Shown: in pieces, positions 42,504-52,716 of the stretch
Numbering within the stretch: position 1 is the stretch's first letter
Layout: every line of letters starts with the position of its first letter
Assembly (NCBI GenBank): GCA_946811695.1
Contig: OX328124.1
Coordinates: forward strand, 28,321,148 to 28,385,147
DNA length: 64,000 nucleotides
DNA from: Gonocerus acuteangulatus
Taxonomy: Eukaryota; Arthropoda; Insecta; Hemiptera; Coreidae
Direction: 5' to 3'
Position numbers and translations under genes: made by a program
The notes under the pieces: generated by a model
Database searches by the model: none
Seen by the model: only the letters and a program-made list of their open reading frames with translations
What the model was told of the DNA's origin: nothing

Positions 42504-42720
42504 CAGGCCCCTTATATTTGTTGACACACAGTCCGATTTTATTGAAAGTCGTTACAAAAATAATTCGTCGAATTTTAAAAGGTCAAGGTCGTTATCCAGC
42601 AGAATTAGCCGACCGGAGAACGGTTTTATGAGTGAATTTCGCGCGAAAAAATTCGTTGCGTTTATGGATTTTCGTCTGTAGGCATCCAGTTGCACTTTTT
42701 TTAAAGTTATTTAACGTAGG
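42350..42720 (-). mobile_element. Family A hairpin-end fragment (A9)
   Basis: AGAGCGTTTCCACCCTCCCT with GGGAGGAAACCCGCTT, then CTCATGACGCAATCCGGAAC, (TA)n at 42438-42500, CAGTCCGATTTTATTGAAAG and the GCGCGAAAAAATTCGTTGCG block, after which the match ends. Confidence 0.7.
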
Positions 42721-42832
42721 TATTATTTATGAAATTTATGATGTTTTGGTATGGTGAGTGAAGTGTATGCAAAAGAAGATTATGTCATTGTATAGTTTTT
42801 ACATCCACATGGACCATCAGGATCATTTTTAA

Positions 42833-43267
42833 AGCTGTTCCTCCCTCCCTCCTTAGGGAGGAACCCCGCTTATAAGGTTTACCTCATGACGCAATCGAAA
42901 AGGGTCGACTAAATGTTAAGTTTCAGAACCCCTAGAGAACGAAAATAAGGGTGGTTGAAATTTGTATATATATTTGTCTCTACAGCTGAAAAATGGTCCG
43001 AACTTTGGTACAAAAATCGTTTTTTTTATTTGAAAGGTTAATTTCGTTACCAGCAGAATCAGTCCGCCGGTTCATGGTTTTTTGAGCAAAATTCCCCCGA
43101 AAAAAATCGTTACGCTTACATCATATTATAGGCTTCTTGGCCTAGGAAAACGGATGAAGCCATTTTTAAGGCGATAGCTTTAACCGTTTTCGAGAAAAGT
43201 GGAAAAACAGTTCAAGCTACCTATATCAAATTACAAAATACACATAATTGTAGAATGTAATACTTCT

Positions 43268-43298
<31 letters not shown>

Positions 43299-43932
43299 AA
43301 GTATCTCGAAAACCGTTGACAATCTTGGGAAGCGGAAGATTACCATTCGAAAGCTTACTAAATGCTCTACAAAAAAGATTCTGAAGAAAGTTTTAATTAG
43401 GCGATGTCAATCGGAGAAATAAGTGCTCTAAACTTTAAAGTAATTGATTTCGTTTATTCGAACGGTTCTTTTTGTCTGTTTTATTCCTTGTTATTTTTTA
43501 ATTGCTTATAGTTGGATAATGTATTTGACAATAAAACAGATTAGGCAAAATAAGAAAAACAATTCATTGTTAGAAATATAGCTTGCTAAGAGAAAGAGAT
43601 TCGATAATGTCTTTTGAATATTTTCAATTCCCTTCATGCTGTGGGTTTTTTTATTTTTTAATTGATTTTATTTGTAGAATTATTACTATAGTAAAAGAAC
43701 ACAGGAATATGTGAAAAAGTTTGATATTTTCCAATTCATTGAAACTTATGAAATGAAGTATCGGTAGAAGAGGATTCTAGAGTCTGGCGGACCCGACCAG
43801 GTAAAGTCATAAAGCCCTTTGAACAAAGGCCGAGGAAAATATTATCTGTTTCTATTCTAAGCTTTTCAAATGACAATAGGGATATGAACAGGAACCGCGC
43901 TAAGATGATGCAGTTCCTGCGTGTCGGACTTT
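42833..43932 (-). mobile_element. Helentron-like element, family A (A10)
   Basis: Left hairpin GTTCCTCCCTCCCTCC/TTAGGGAGGAACCCCGC. The (TA)n is very short (42965-42975). The interior matches A3 and A6. The right end on the minus strand reads AAAAGTCCGACACGCAGGAA with TTAGCGCGGTTCC. A LINE 3' tail is nested at 43203-43301. Confidence 0.8.
43203..43301 (+). mobile_element. LINE 3'-end stub at the same target site as in A6
   Basis: AAGCTACCTATATCAAATTA through TTCTGTAAATAAAAAAAA equals the 3' end of the 37483-38877 LINE, followed by GTATCTCGAAAACC. The junction with family A sequence is identical to that in A6. The other side joins a different part of family A, with no target duplication. Confidence 0.85.
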
Positions 43933-43935
43933 TTT

Positions 43936-44110
43936 CTAGTCCCAGATATATCACACTAGTATTTCTAAAGTGACACAACTAAAAAAAAAAAACACAACTG
44001 AAAAATGCTCTCTATCTAGAGAGCATATCATTAAGGAAGGAAGAGTGACATAAGTGCTCCCTGGTTTACAAGCTCTGAAGCTAGTTACATACAGTTTTGA
44101 TTGTTAATAC
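43936..44110 (-). repeat. Dispersed repeat with palindrome, second copy
   Basis: Inverted match to 8500-8680, including ATGCTCTC...GAGAGCAT and AAGAGTGACATAAGTGCTCC. It abuts the A10 5' end. Confidence 0.6.
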
Positions 44111-45436
44111 AGAGATATTTACCATGTCTTTCATAGTCATATCTGAAAAATACCGTATTTTGAGTTGAGTTCTTTAGAAATACTAGTGCGATATGTTCAA
44201 TTAAGTTTTAAAAAATATAGAGAAAATTTAAGTTCAATGTCGTAGAGGTTGAAATATTCTTCATGGCGAGTTTTGTAACATTTTCCATTCCAACACATAC
44301 TATAAACATGCACTTTGTTATACAAATGTTTATTTTATTAATGTTTTTCGATATCCTGTTTTATGTTAGTAGTTTAGTTTAGTTTAGTGTAGAACACCGT
44401 ATTTCATTAAAAATAAATCTATTTTAATACTTAAGGATTTATTTGAGACCATTTGTAATTACTTTATGGTTATATTATATTTTTTTCTGTCTCCATTATT
44501 TATTGAAGTATTGCAATAAAAAATGTCATCAATATTGACTGAAAAATGAAGAAGATTTGATTTTTTTTTCTATGTAAGAACAAATTGCATTTCCTTTATC
44601 TAATCGACGAAAACTGCTAAATTTCTAAAACTTTAGCAGGGAATAAAAAAATAAACCATTCAAGATAGAGCAAAACTGTTTTATATCTTTACTTATATCC
44701 ATGAAAGGAACAAACATTCATTAAAATCTGAGATCGTGGGTGTCAAATCGTATTTTTGAATGACTGCGGACAACCCACTACAGAGCATTTCGAGAGTTTG
44801 TGAAATGTATGTATTTCAGTTCTTTAGAGGAGACAAGAAAGAAATAAGATTGACAGTAGCAATGGTTTTCATTTTTTGAATTTATTTCTATACATCTGGA
44901 ACCTTGAGGTGTGGCCGTTTCTTAGCCTACATCCCCCCTTCATTGGGTATTACATTTATTGTATTATAATGATTAACGACTTAAGTAAATTACAATAATC
45001 ACATTTTTTCCACTAGTTGGAATAAAGGGCACAAAACATAGTAACTCAAAAAAAAAAATTGCTTAAGTAAATTGATTACAAAATAAGAAAACAAGGAAAA
45101 TATTTGTATCATCAAACAAACAAGACTATCTGTCGCACTATCAGGGGATTCCCAGTGCAGTCTCCTTATCAATCTTATTACTATTATTATCATTTAAAAT
45201 TCTAGATGGCTGATAACACGGGTCTATATCAAAGTTGCCTTATACATTAAAATATACTATATTTAAAATATTTCACTTAGTATAGATAAATATACAAGTT
45301 AAAATTCATAGTTAGCTCTTATTGTTCATTTGAGCCATATTTGAATTACAAAACAATTTATTAAGCAAAGATGGAATAGTTGGGATTCGGCTAAAAAAAA
45401 CCTCAATACGATTTTTGTAAAAAAATCTATATTAAG

Positions 45437-45470
45437 GACGTTTCGGCTACTCTTTGGTAGCCTTCGTCAG
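45437..45470 (-). ncRNA. Hammerhead ribozyme core (H4, left arm)
   Basis: Minus strand: CTGACGA (variable seventh base C), stem II GGCTAC paired with GTAGCC around CAAAGA, then GAAAC-GTC. The two outer pairs of stem II differ from H1/H2 (U-A and G-C become A-U and C-G), so pairing is conserved. Stem I is short (CU/AG, then AA/UU). Confidence 0.75.
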
Positions 45471-45617
45471 CTAAAATCTTTCTTTATTGGTTCTAATAAT
45501 TTAACATCAAATTGTTCTTTTCTAATAAGTTGAATTGTATTTATAGATCTGTTACTTATCTTACTTATAAAATTTTTTTCTGTGTATTAATTTCTGTTTT
45601 TTTTCTTGTCATTTTAG

Positions 45618-45648
45618 CTGACGAAGGCCAAAGAGTAGCCGAAACGTC
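45618..45648 (+). ncRNA. Hammerhead ribozyme core (H4, right arm)
   Basis: CTGACGA, then GGC...GCC with three bases of the 5' side of stem II deleted, GAAAC-GTC. Core bases intact but stem II is reduced to three pairs, so activity is doubtful. Confidence 0.6.
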
Positions 45649-45799
45649 CTTAATATAGATTTTTTGTACAAAAATCGTATTGAGTTTTTTTTTAGCCGAA
45701 TCCCAACTATTCCATCTTTGCTTATCACCTCGACGGCTAACTATCTAATCTTCATGAAAAACAATTTATTGAGAAAAAAACTATATTTATTATTATTTT

Positions 45800-46300
45800 T
45801 TCCTTTTTACATACAATTTGGAATTTTGAAATATTAACAAAATATTTAAACCTGTTTAATTCAAAATTCCTCTTCTTCTTCGTTTGTCTATTGTAATTTC
45901 TTTCAGGGGTATCTCTTCTAAAATTCCAGCAGTGGTCCGCGAGCATTGATACATTCCATCGACCCTTCTATCTCTACCATTGTCGAGATATCTTGGTGGA
46001 ATCGTTAACATGTTCGCCAATAACGTCACCGCAGTTAAAAGGAAAAATCAAGATGAGAACGAAGAAAATTAATTTTTAGGGACATATTGCAACCCAACTG
46101 TTGATACTTTTAAAAGAGATTGTTCACAAGTTCAACTTAATATTCATTTCTCTTATTTCCCCCAAAAAACCATGAACGACTGCTCCAAAAGATTCACATG
46201 CTTCTTTTTCAATAGGAATTATCATCATTGATGTGGTAAATCTATCACGCTCCCTGTATTATATTAACAAGATACTGAAAGTCAAATTTTATCTACTAGG
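45800..46300 (-). pseudogene. Transposon-linked protein relic, uninterrupted copy
   Basis: Minus strand: EKEACESF and HGFLG-like segments near 46120-46220, stops in between, then MLADHCWNFRRDTPERNYNR and a basic tail near 45850-45946. Homologous to 19690-20290. In copy 1 the same relic is split by A2. Confidence 0.55.
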
Positions 46301-46481
46301 TATATTTTCAAAATAAGAGCTAATTAATAAAATATATTCGTGTATTTTTTCCCAGTAAAAGTATAAAAATATATTATTCAATTGAAAGGCACACAAAAAG
46401 TTAAATTTTGTAGACCAGTGTCATTTGTCATGCACTTTTTACGGGAAAACACTTAATTATTCTTATTGAATGAACGGTCAT

Positions 46482-46735
46482 TATTCAATTGAAGAGGTCG
46501 GGGCAAAAACTGCCAAGCAACATTTTCAACAAAAGTTAACTGTAGCTGCTGTATGTTGGATATTATGTGGGACTATCAGTTGAAATGGTTAAGGGCAACA
46601 AGATTAAGTAGCATACAGAGCACATTGTTGTCATATCTTAGTAGCATCATCATAGACTTATCACTCCCGCATAATATCCAACATATTAAGTTTTGTTAAA
46701 AATGTTGCTTGGCACAATTTTGCCACGACCACTTC
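46482..46735. repeat. Inverted-repeat element, copy 2
   Basis: Equivalent of 7163-7417, with CAATTGAAGAGGTCGGGGC at the left and an inverted right arm. Confidence 0.65.
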
Positions 46736-46819
46736 AATTACGGAAAATTATCCCACCGAACAAGTAGTTGCTTACTTATATTTAATAAATTCTAATAATA
46801 AAGAAAGCTGGGAATAGAT

Positions 46820-48709
46820 TTAACTAGATTTACAATAGATTTGCCATATCATATCTGAACTTATTTTATCGTAATCAGCACCTTTCCAAGAAAACACACG
46901 CCTCCTTTCTCTGTCCAGAGCAAAGGCTTCGTTTGCAGCATACAAGTATTCATCATAGTGTTTGTTCTTCATTACGAAGTCATTTCCGTCATTGAGTGGA
47001 GTCAGGATCCATTCCCCTTGGTCACCCGTCGGTGTGCCTGGTATCCATGTATACACGCTTCTTCTGTCTTTATCGTAGTCATAAGAATTCTCTGCTGCAT
47101 ACAGATATTCATTGTAAACGTTATTCTTTATTGTGAAATGTTCACCATTCAAGATTGGGCTGAAATTCCAGTAGCTCTCAACCAATGTCCCTCTCTTAAT
47201 CCATGTGAATACCTTCCTTTTCTCTGAATCCTCGGTGTAGGAGTAATTTGGCGAAAACAGATATTCATTCACATCTTTACTCTTAATCGAACAATTGGCT
47301 CCATCCCAAATCAAGTTTCTTACCGACGGATAAAAACTGTTTTTAAGGCTTTCCGCAACATTTTTTAAATTTTCTTTTACACTCAAGTATTTATCCATTG
47401 TCATAATTTTCTTCAGCCTGAATGCAACCATTAATATCTCATTGCTGTTTAAATTTTTGTTATTTTTCATATTTTCAAAAAGAGCCCTTAAACATATACA
47501 CTCATCTTCAAGATAAGGAATCTCTCGAATAAACTTAAGTATGGTCTTAGCATTCTTCAAATTATGCGCATAAACATTTTGAATTATTTCCGGATAGTAG
47601 TCCGCAATATCCTGCCCATTACCATTTATTTTTAAAAACTGTATGAATTCATTATAGTTAGAATGTCTTATACTTTTTGTCAGCGAGTCAATGATCTTTT
47701 GAGTATTTGCTTTTAATGATGTTTCAATTGATGTATTCTTCATGCAGCGTTTTACAGCTTTCTGAAATATCATTACATGCGGACTATTTAGTTGATTGTT
47801 TTCTTTGATTAAATCATATAACGTGACAAAAACTATCACATTTTGACTGCACGTTGACAGAGCACTTCCAAAATCAATTATATTCTTCAAATTTTGTAAC
47901 TGACCGTAGTCAACATAGGCTGTTCTGGTAATATCAATTAAAACAGAGTTCTTTTTAATTTGATGGAAATAATTGATGGCATTTTCGATGCTTCCATTGC
48001 TAATGTTTTCAATGCACATTTTCATTTTGTTATTCTTAGATTCCCTTTTTAGATCGTTTATCACCCTTTCTGCCGCTTGCAGATCTCCTCCCAGAATGTC
48101 AAACTGTTTTTTCAGTTCGTTAGAAAACGATTCTCTACTAACAACTCCTTCTTGTTCATAACTATAAATTATTCTCTTGTAAACGACATCCCATTTATCT
48201 ATTTGATAAACTGGGGCTTTAGTGGAAGTAGCTTGCTTTACCCCGGCTTTTAGGAAATCCACAGCACATTGTAATAATTTCAACCATTTTATGCAATTAC
48301 TGCTGTCCGTTTCGCTCAAGTCACAGGTATTTGATTGTGTCGAGGCCTCTGAAATAGCTTCGTTCATTTGGGTTTTTACATTCGCAAGTTTTTCTTTCGA
48401 CAATGGGCAGGAAGCTTCCCTTTTTATTATGGATCTGTTTAAGCCTTGGGGTATTAAATCATTAAATGTTTCACTGTGTGGTCTGCATAGCCTGCTCAAA
48501 AAAACATGATTATTTGTTTCAAATCCAATAACTTCTGTGCTGCAAAGATTCATAGTACCTCGGTCTGGTATTTTGACAGGTGTCGTTTTATTTAAATCGG
48601 ACGTAGAACGTACATAAGGTACAAGTGGACCTTCATTTTGATATGACTTCGTCAATGCTAACTGAATGAAGATAAGAATGATTGTAACTGATTTGTACAG
48701 TTTAAACAT
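46820..48709 (-). CDS. Secreted protein with C-terminal EYLYA/RRxVFTW repeats, paralogue 2
   Basis: 629 residues, one exon, ATG at 48709. MFKLYKSVTIILIFIQLAL is a clear signal-peptide candidate. The middle region (about 60-460) keeps the Cys pattern of paralogue 1: LCRP, SCPLSKEKL, NTCDL, NCIKWLKLLQCAVDFL, CIENIS, CSQNVIVFVTLYDL, RCMKNTSI. A basic IIKR precedes SCPLS and could be a processing site, which is speculation. Residues about 465-629 hold three repeats, EYLFSPNYSYTEDSEKRKVF, EYLYAAENSYDYDKDRRSVY and EYLYAANEAFALDRERRRVF, each followed by TW or SW, ending IWQIYCKSS. It is intact, with no introns or stops. A TATA-like TTTTAAATATAC lies about 50-60 bases upstream, and a possible ATTAAA signal about 35 bases downstream (46781-46786). 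Function unknown. Confidence 0.88.
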   Translation of the reverse strand: MFKLYKSVTIILIFIQLALTKSYQNEGPLVPYVRSTSDLNKTTPVKIPDRGTMNLCSTEVIGFETNNHVFLSRLCRPHSETFNDLIPQGLNRSIIKREASCPLSKEKLANVKTQMNEAISEASTQSNTCDLSETDSSNCIKWLKLLQCAVDFLKAGVKQATSTKAPVYQIDKWDVVYKRIIYSYEQEGVVSRESFSNELKKQFDILGGDLQAAERVINDLKRESKNNKMKMCIENISNGSIENAINYFHQIKKNSVLIDITRTAYVDYGQLQNLKNIIDFGSALSTCSQNVIVFVTLYDLIKENNQLNSPHVMIFQKAVKRCMKNTSIETSLKANTQKIIDSLTKSIRHSNYNEFIQFLKINGNGQDIADYYPEIIQNVYAHNLKNAKTILKFIREIPYLEDECICLRALFENMKNNKNLNSNEILMVAFRLKKIMTMDKYLSVKENLKNVAESLKNSFYPSVRNLIWDGANCSIKSKDVNEYLFSPNYSYTEDSEKRKVFTWIKRGTLVESYWNFSPILNGEHFTIKNNVYNEYLYAAENSYDYDKDRRSVYTWIPGTPTGDQGEWILTPLNDGNDFVMKNKHYDEYLYAANEAFALDRERRRVFSWKGADYDKISSDMIWQIYCKSS

Positions 48710-49200
48710 TTTATCAAGAGAACTGGAATAGTTTTACTTTACAATTTACGGAGGATGAGTATATTTAAAAAATTATAATGTAATTTAAAGATACATGCTA
48801 AAACCGTTTTTTTGAGTTTCACCAAATAAATTTTTTCCCTACAGTACAATATTTAAGCAGTTCCCAATTTGTGAAATGTATATTTACAACGTAACCCTTT
48901 AAATTTTATCACAATAATTTCCTTTGTATTATAATAATTTTAGTTATTTTAAATATTTCCCCCTCTTAAATAAAATAAATAATATGGCTCTGTCATTCAT
49001 AGGAGAAAAATTGGCGTACTCTATCCTGATAGACTGGATTATTCTTCTGAAACAAAGAAACAAAAATGAGAAATTAATGAACTTGAGATTTAAATGTCTG
49101 ATGTTCAGTGGATTAAAAATAAAATGTACGAAATATATTAAGTTTGTAACAATACATATTTATATAGTAAGGAGATGAACACAAGCAACATAAAAGTGAC
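48710..49200. other. Upstream region of paralogue 2
   Basis: AT-rich. Contains the TATA-like motif at 48758-48770 (minus strand). Otherwise nothing recognised. Confidence 0.4.
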
Positions 49201-49204
49201 GTTT

Positions 49205-49760
49205 TTCAGGTGGAAGGATGCTTATGGACACTCAATGTAGCCAAATGTGTCTTCCGAATTTCCCGACCTTCCTACAGAGTAAAGACTTGGGATGCCTGAG
49301 ATATCGGCATTGGTGCAGTTCTCTAGTAACGGAGGAACGGGATATGGAGACCTTTAAGTTTATTTTCAAGAGCTCTATCACAGAGGCAGAAGAACTGCAA
49401 TGCTTATGACAGAGAATTGTTCGGAGTCCATCAAGCTGTTAAACAGTGGTTTCTCGCAGGAAATTGCTACTGACTGAAATTTTGAATAAGACAAAAACCC
49501 CAAACCGAAACACAACAATGTACTGGCTACCTGGACATGAAGAACTCGGAAAAAGTTCAATTGCCTCCGATTAGCACGCAAAAAATTCTGTCAGACTTGT
49601 GACTTATGACGTACAAAAAATAACTGCCAGAGACTTAACAACAGCTACAAAATCTACCATAAAATGGCAATACTTATGGACACAAATAACTGACAATAAA
49701 CTGCAATCCAAAAAAGAGATTTCCTCCTAACTCAGTCTAAATTACATTAACAAGCACACC
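49205..49760 (+). pseudogene. Decayed retroelement RNase H fragments
   Basis: 49205-49480 reads in shifting frames as VEGCLWTLNVAKCVFRISRP, DIGIGAVL and AYDRELFGVHQAVKQWFLAG, which is Ty3/gypsy RT end plus RNase H. 49510-49760 reads TMYWLPGHEELGKS then ITARDLTTATKSTIKWQYLW, which looks like a LINE RNase H/C-terminal region. Several stops and frameshifts; two different relics appear joined. Confidence 0.55.
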
Positions 49761-49791
49761 TATATATATAAAAATCACGCGTGTGTCTGTT

Positions 49792-50833
49792 TTTAGCACT
49801 TTCCTCCGAAGGAAAGTAGCTACTGAGGTTGGACTCATGACGGAATTTTTGAAAAATGTCTTCGTATCTTTATCGATCCTACCTAGTAGACACCGGAAAT
49901 GACCCCCGTTATGTGTGTGTGTGTGTGTGTGTGTCTGTTAACACGATAGCGGCCAGAGTTTTTGTTTTTTCGTCACGAAACTTGGTATATAGCATTCAAT
50001 TAGCAAACGATTGAACGAGTTCGTTAACCACCAAAATCGGTCCACCGGAAGGGGGGGTTTACCCCGAACCCAAAACACTAATTTGACCATGTCAGCCGTA
50101 ATATTTGTTATATTTCAACGAAACTTGGTATTCGTAGTGGTAATATAGAGAGAAAAGTGAGATATATAAATGAACTAAATCGGTTCATAAGGAGGGGGGG
50201 GGGGGGGTTACTTCGGACCCACAATACCAATTCCCCACTACCAGCCGTGATTTTTGGTATATTTCGACGAAACTCGGTATTCGTTGTGGTAATCTACAGG
50301 TAAATATGTGTTGTAAAAATAAACTAAATCGGTTCATTCGGAGGGGGGTTTACTCCGGACCCAAATTACTAATATACTCATACTGGTCGTAATTTCTGCT
50401 GTATTGTAACGAAACGCGGTATACGTCGTGGGTAAATAATGAGAAAGAAGTGTTGTAAAAATGAGCTGAATCAGTCAATCGGAAAGGGGGGTTTACTTTG
50501 TAATATATTTCAATAGAAAAGCCTGTCAGACATAGGTTCACAAAGCCGCCGCAAGGAGCGCTTTCTACCACTAGAGGGACTGTATCCTGTTCCTTCGTTA
50601 GATCAAAATACGATAATATGAGGTTTTTTGTATTTATTACGTAGTTAGTAGGTACCATGTGTAAACATAACTCTGGAAGCAAATTAATAATTGATCAGTT
50701 ACTCATTAAAAAATTCATGTTTTTATTTTATTTATGTAGGATATTTTAAGCAAATTGTTCTGGAAAGCAGTCTACACTACTCAAATTCTGAGGAAAGTGC
50801 TTAGTTATGCAGCTCCTGCGTGACGGACTTTTT
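49792..50833 (-). mobile_element. Helentron-like element, family B (copy B1)
   Basis: Left hairpin TTTTAGCACTTTCCTCCGAA with GGAAAGTAGC. A (GT)n microsatellite at 49913-49935 is in the place where family A has (TA)n. The right end on the minus strand is AAAAAGTCCGTCACGCAGGA, GCTGCATAAC and TTAGCACTTTCC... as in B2. The body has three degenerate repeats of GGGGGGTTTACT(C/T)CGGACCC. It is inserted in a repeat that is intact at 51580. Confidence 0.8.
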
Positions 50834-51230
50834 ATTTGTTTGTTCTTTATACAAATCTACACCGTTTGACCAATTTTGACCAAACATGGCTCACAGGTAG
50901 GTCATTAAAAAAGCTCGTATTTCAGATATTTTAGGTTTTCTCCTGACAGTTATTATCTTTGTTGAAGTAACAATATTATTATTACACACCCAAAATAGAA
51001 GTAGAAATGATTGTGAAGAATTCTTACTTAACTATCAATGTAATGGGCGAGCACCGGGTTTTGTTAGCCCCAAGGAGGGACTGATGAAGTCTTCGTTATT
51101 TCCAATTATTCTTATCTCTGTCTATAAAATATTATAAAATTAGGGAAAAAATCTATTTATCAGAAATGCATTCTCCAATTATAATATGAGCATGTATGTT
51201 TTGAAACATTCTTTTTCCTGCAAACTTTTT
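50834..51230. other. Remainder of the family C repeat, then unassigned
   Basis: TTGTTTGTTCTTTATACAAA and CTACACCGTTTGACC continue the repeat interrupted by B1 (see 51578). The rest is AT-rich without a gene. Confidence 0.45.
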
Positions 51231-51577
51231 TTTTTTGCCACGGGAGTTTCACGAGCCGCTCCTTTGGGAAGGTATGCAATCCTCATAACCCTAGGATGCT
51301 GGAGGTGTTCAGACCCTGGCCTTTTCTAGAAGGGGGGGGGGGGGGGTTCCAAGAACACCCTTAGATTTTAAAATTAATTATTATTAAAAGTTTGTTTATC
51401 ATTTATTACTTCCTTAATTGTGGTCATCATTCATTGTATTCCCTTCCTTTTTGGATACTTATAAATTTGGGTTGACATTTTAATTTATATCCAAATCACC
51501 ACCTTAATAATACATTTTCTTTATTACAAAATGAATCGCTTCATTCAATCCCCTTACAAATGAATTTATAAGTATTC

Positions 51578-52020
51578 AGTTTATCTATATATATAAAAAT
51601 CACGTGTCTGTCTGTTTATCTGTTTATTTATTTATTTGTTTGTTCCTTATACAAATCTACACCGTTTGACCGATATTGACCAAACTTGGCACCAGGTAGG
51701 TCTTGATACGAGAAATCTCCTAGGCTAGGTCAAAATAGTCAAATTTTAAAATTTGGTCAAAAGGTCAAAAGTTTTGTTCAAGAAAAATTGGCTACACTGA
51801 ACCATTCAGATTGTGACGGCCATTTTGAATCGACAGCAGGCTCTGCTACTGGCCTCTGTCGGCTGTTAGATGACGTGTTGTTGTGCTGGCCTCTGCAGGT
51901 ATCATTATGATCTAAAACAAATTCACATCGTTTGACCGATTTTCGTAACTGGGTATCGACAACAAGGCATCAAGTAGATCTTGATACGGGGAGAGTCATA
52001 GACAGAGAGTAGGTGTAGAT
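51578..52020 (+). repeat. Dispersed repeat, family C
   Basis: TATATATATAAAAATCACG, TGTCTGTCTGTTTATC, TTATACAAATCTACACCGTT and GACCAAACTTGGCAC, also found split around B1. The wording parallels the ATTTTGATGAAATTTGGTAC block in families A and B, suggesting another Helitron-like relative. Confidence 0.5.
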
Positions 52021-52191
52021 GGCACACTAGGTAACACCTAGTGATCTATAAAAACAATATCTGAAGATTATGATATAAGAAATAATGCACAATCATACCG
52101 ATTGAAAATGTCATATAGCCGAAATGTACTGTAACAAAATTTAAATAACCTAGTGTGCGGCATGCCGCATCATATGTAACTTGAAAATAAA

Positions 52192-52453
52192 ATATATCGT
52201 CGATGCAAATGCAAAGTATCGAATATGAAAATCAACACTTTCAAGAGTGAAAATACTTTTATTTATTACTTTGCTTTTGGGCAGCCAAATAGTCGACAGA
52301 TTCGACTTTTTGATAGTGGTTACATTCCCCTTTCATTGTGTGAACTTAGATTCCAGAGTTTGCCGTCCATCTGTCCTACAGCAATCAGTTAAGATTTAAA
52401 ATGAAAAATCTGTTTTTTCACATTCGATACTTTGCATTTGTATCGACGATATG
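52192..52453. mobile_element. Short inverted-repeat element
   Basis: ATATCGTCGATGCAAATGCA at the left and its near-inverse TGCATTTGTATCGACGATAT at the right; about 36-base ends, 260 bases in total. Non-coding. Confidence 0.65.
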
Positions 52454-52489
52454 AGGACTGAATAAAGCTGTTACCAACTTCCTACAACA

Positions 52490-52657
52490 TCTGAGTCAGT
52501 TTACTCTCTAGCTGGATCAAAAATGGACCGAATCTAATGCAATTAGGCATAAATATATTTTATGTGGTTTGACAGGTCAAGTTCGTTAACTCCACCCATT
52601 GGAACAAGTTTTTTTGGGCGAAATTCGCTCAAATAAAATCATAACTCCGCCATGGCC
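52490..52657 (+). mobile_element. Family A fragment, left part of an interrupted copy
   Basis: AAAAATGGACCGAATCTAATGC, GGTCAAGTTCGTTAAC and GGGCGAAATTCGCTC end in TAAAATCATAAC, which repeats at 54824-54835. There the copy continues (GGTTACGTTTTTAAGTTCAT) to about 55105, in inverted order relative to A1. Confidence 0.65.
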
Positions 52658-52716
52658 GGTCCCAAGCCCGGATGAGAAAGGAGGAGGGTTGAGCGTAGGA
52701 TTGGCAATCCCATCTC

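Larger units (their letters stand above)
45363..45757. mobile_element. Hammerhead-ribozyme element with inverted pair (H4)
   Basis: Target duplication AAAACAATTTATT at 45350-45362 and 45758-45770. The unoccupied site is at 1973-1985 in copy 1. The arms (ATGGAATAGTTGGGATTCGG and its inverse, ACGATTTTTGTA, ATCTATATTAAGGACG) are about 110 bases each, with one ribozyme in each arm. The right end CGACGGCTAACTATCTAATC is shared with H3. Non-coding, 395 bases. Confidence 0.88.
44276..47285. repeat. Segmental duplication, copy 2
   Basis: Partner of 1-7960. Left boundary at TAACATTTTCC. The right match continues into the intact secreted-protein gene. It lacks the LINE, A1 and A2 insertions. It carries the hammerhead element H4 and a 46-base segment near 44594-44640 not present in copy 1. 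Confidence 0.9.
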
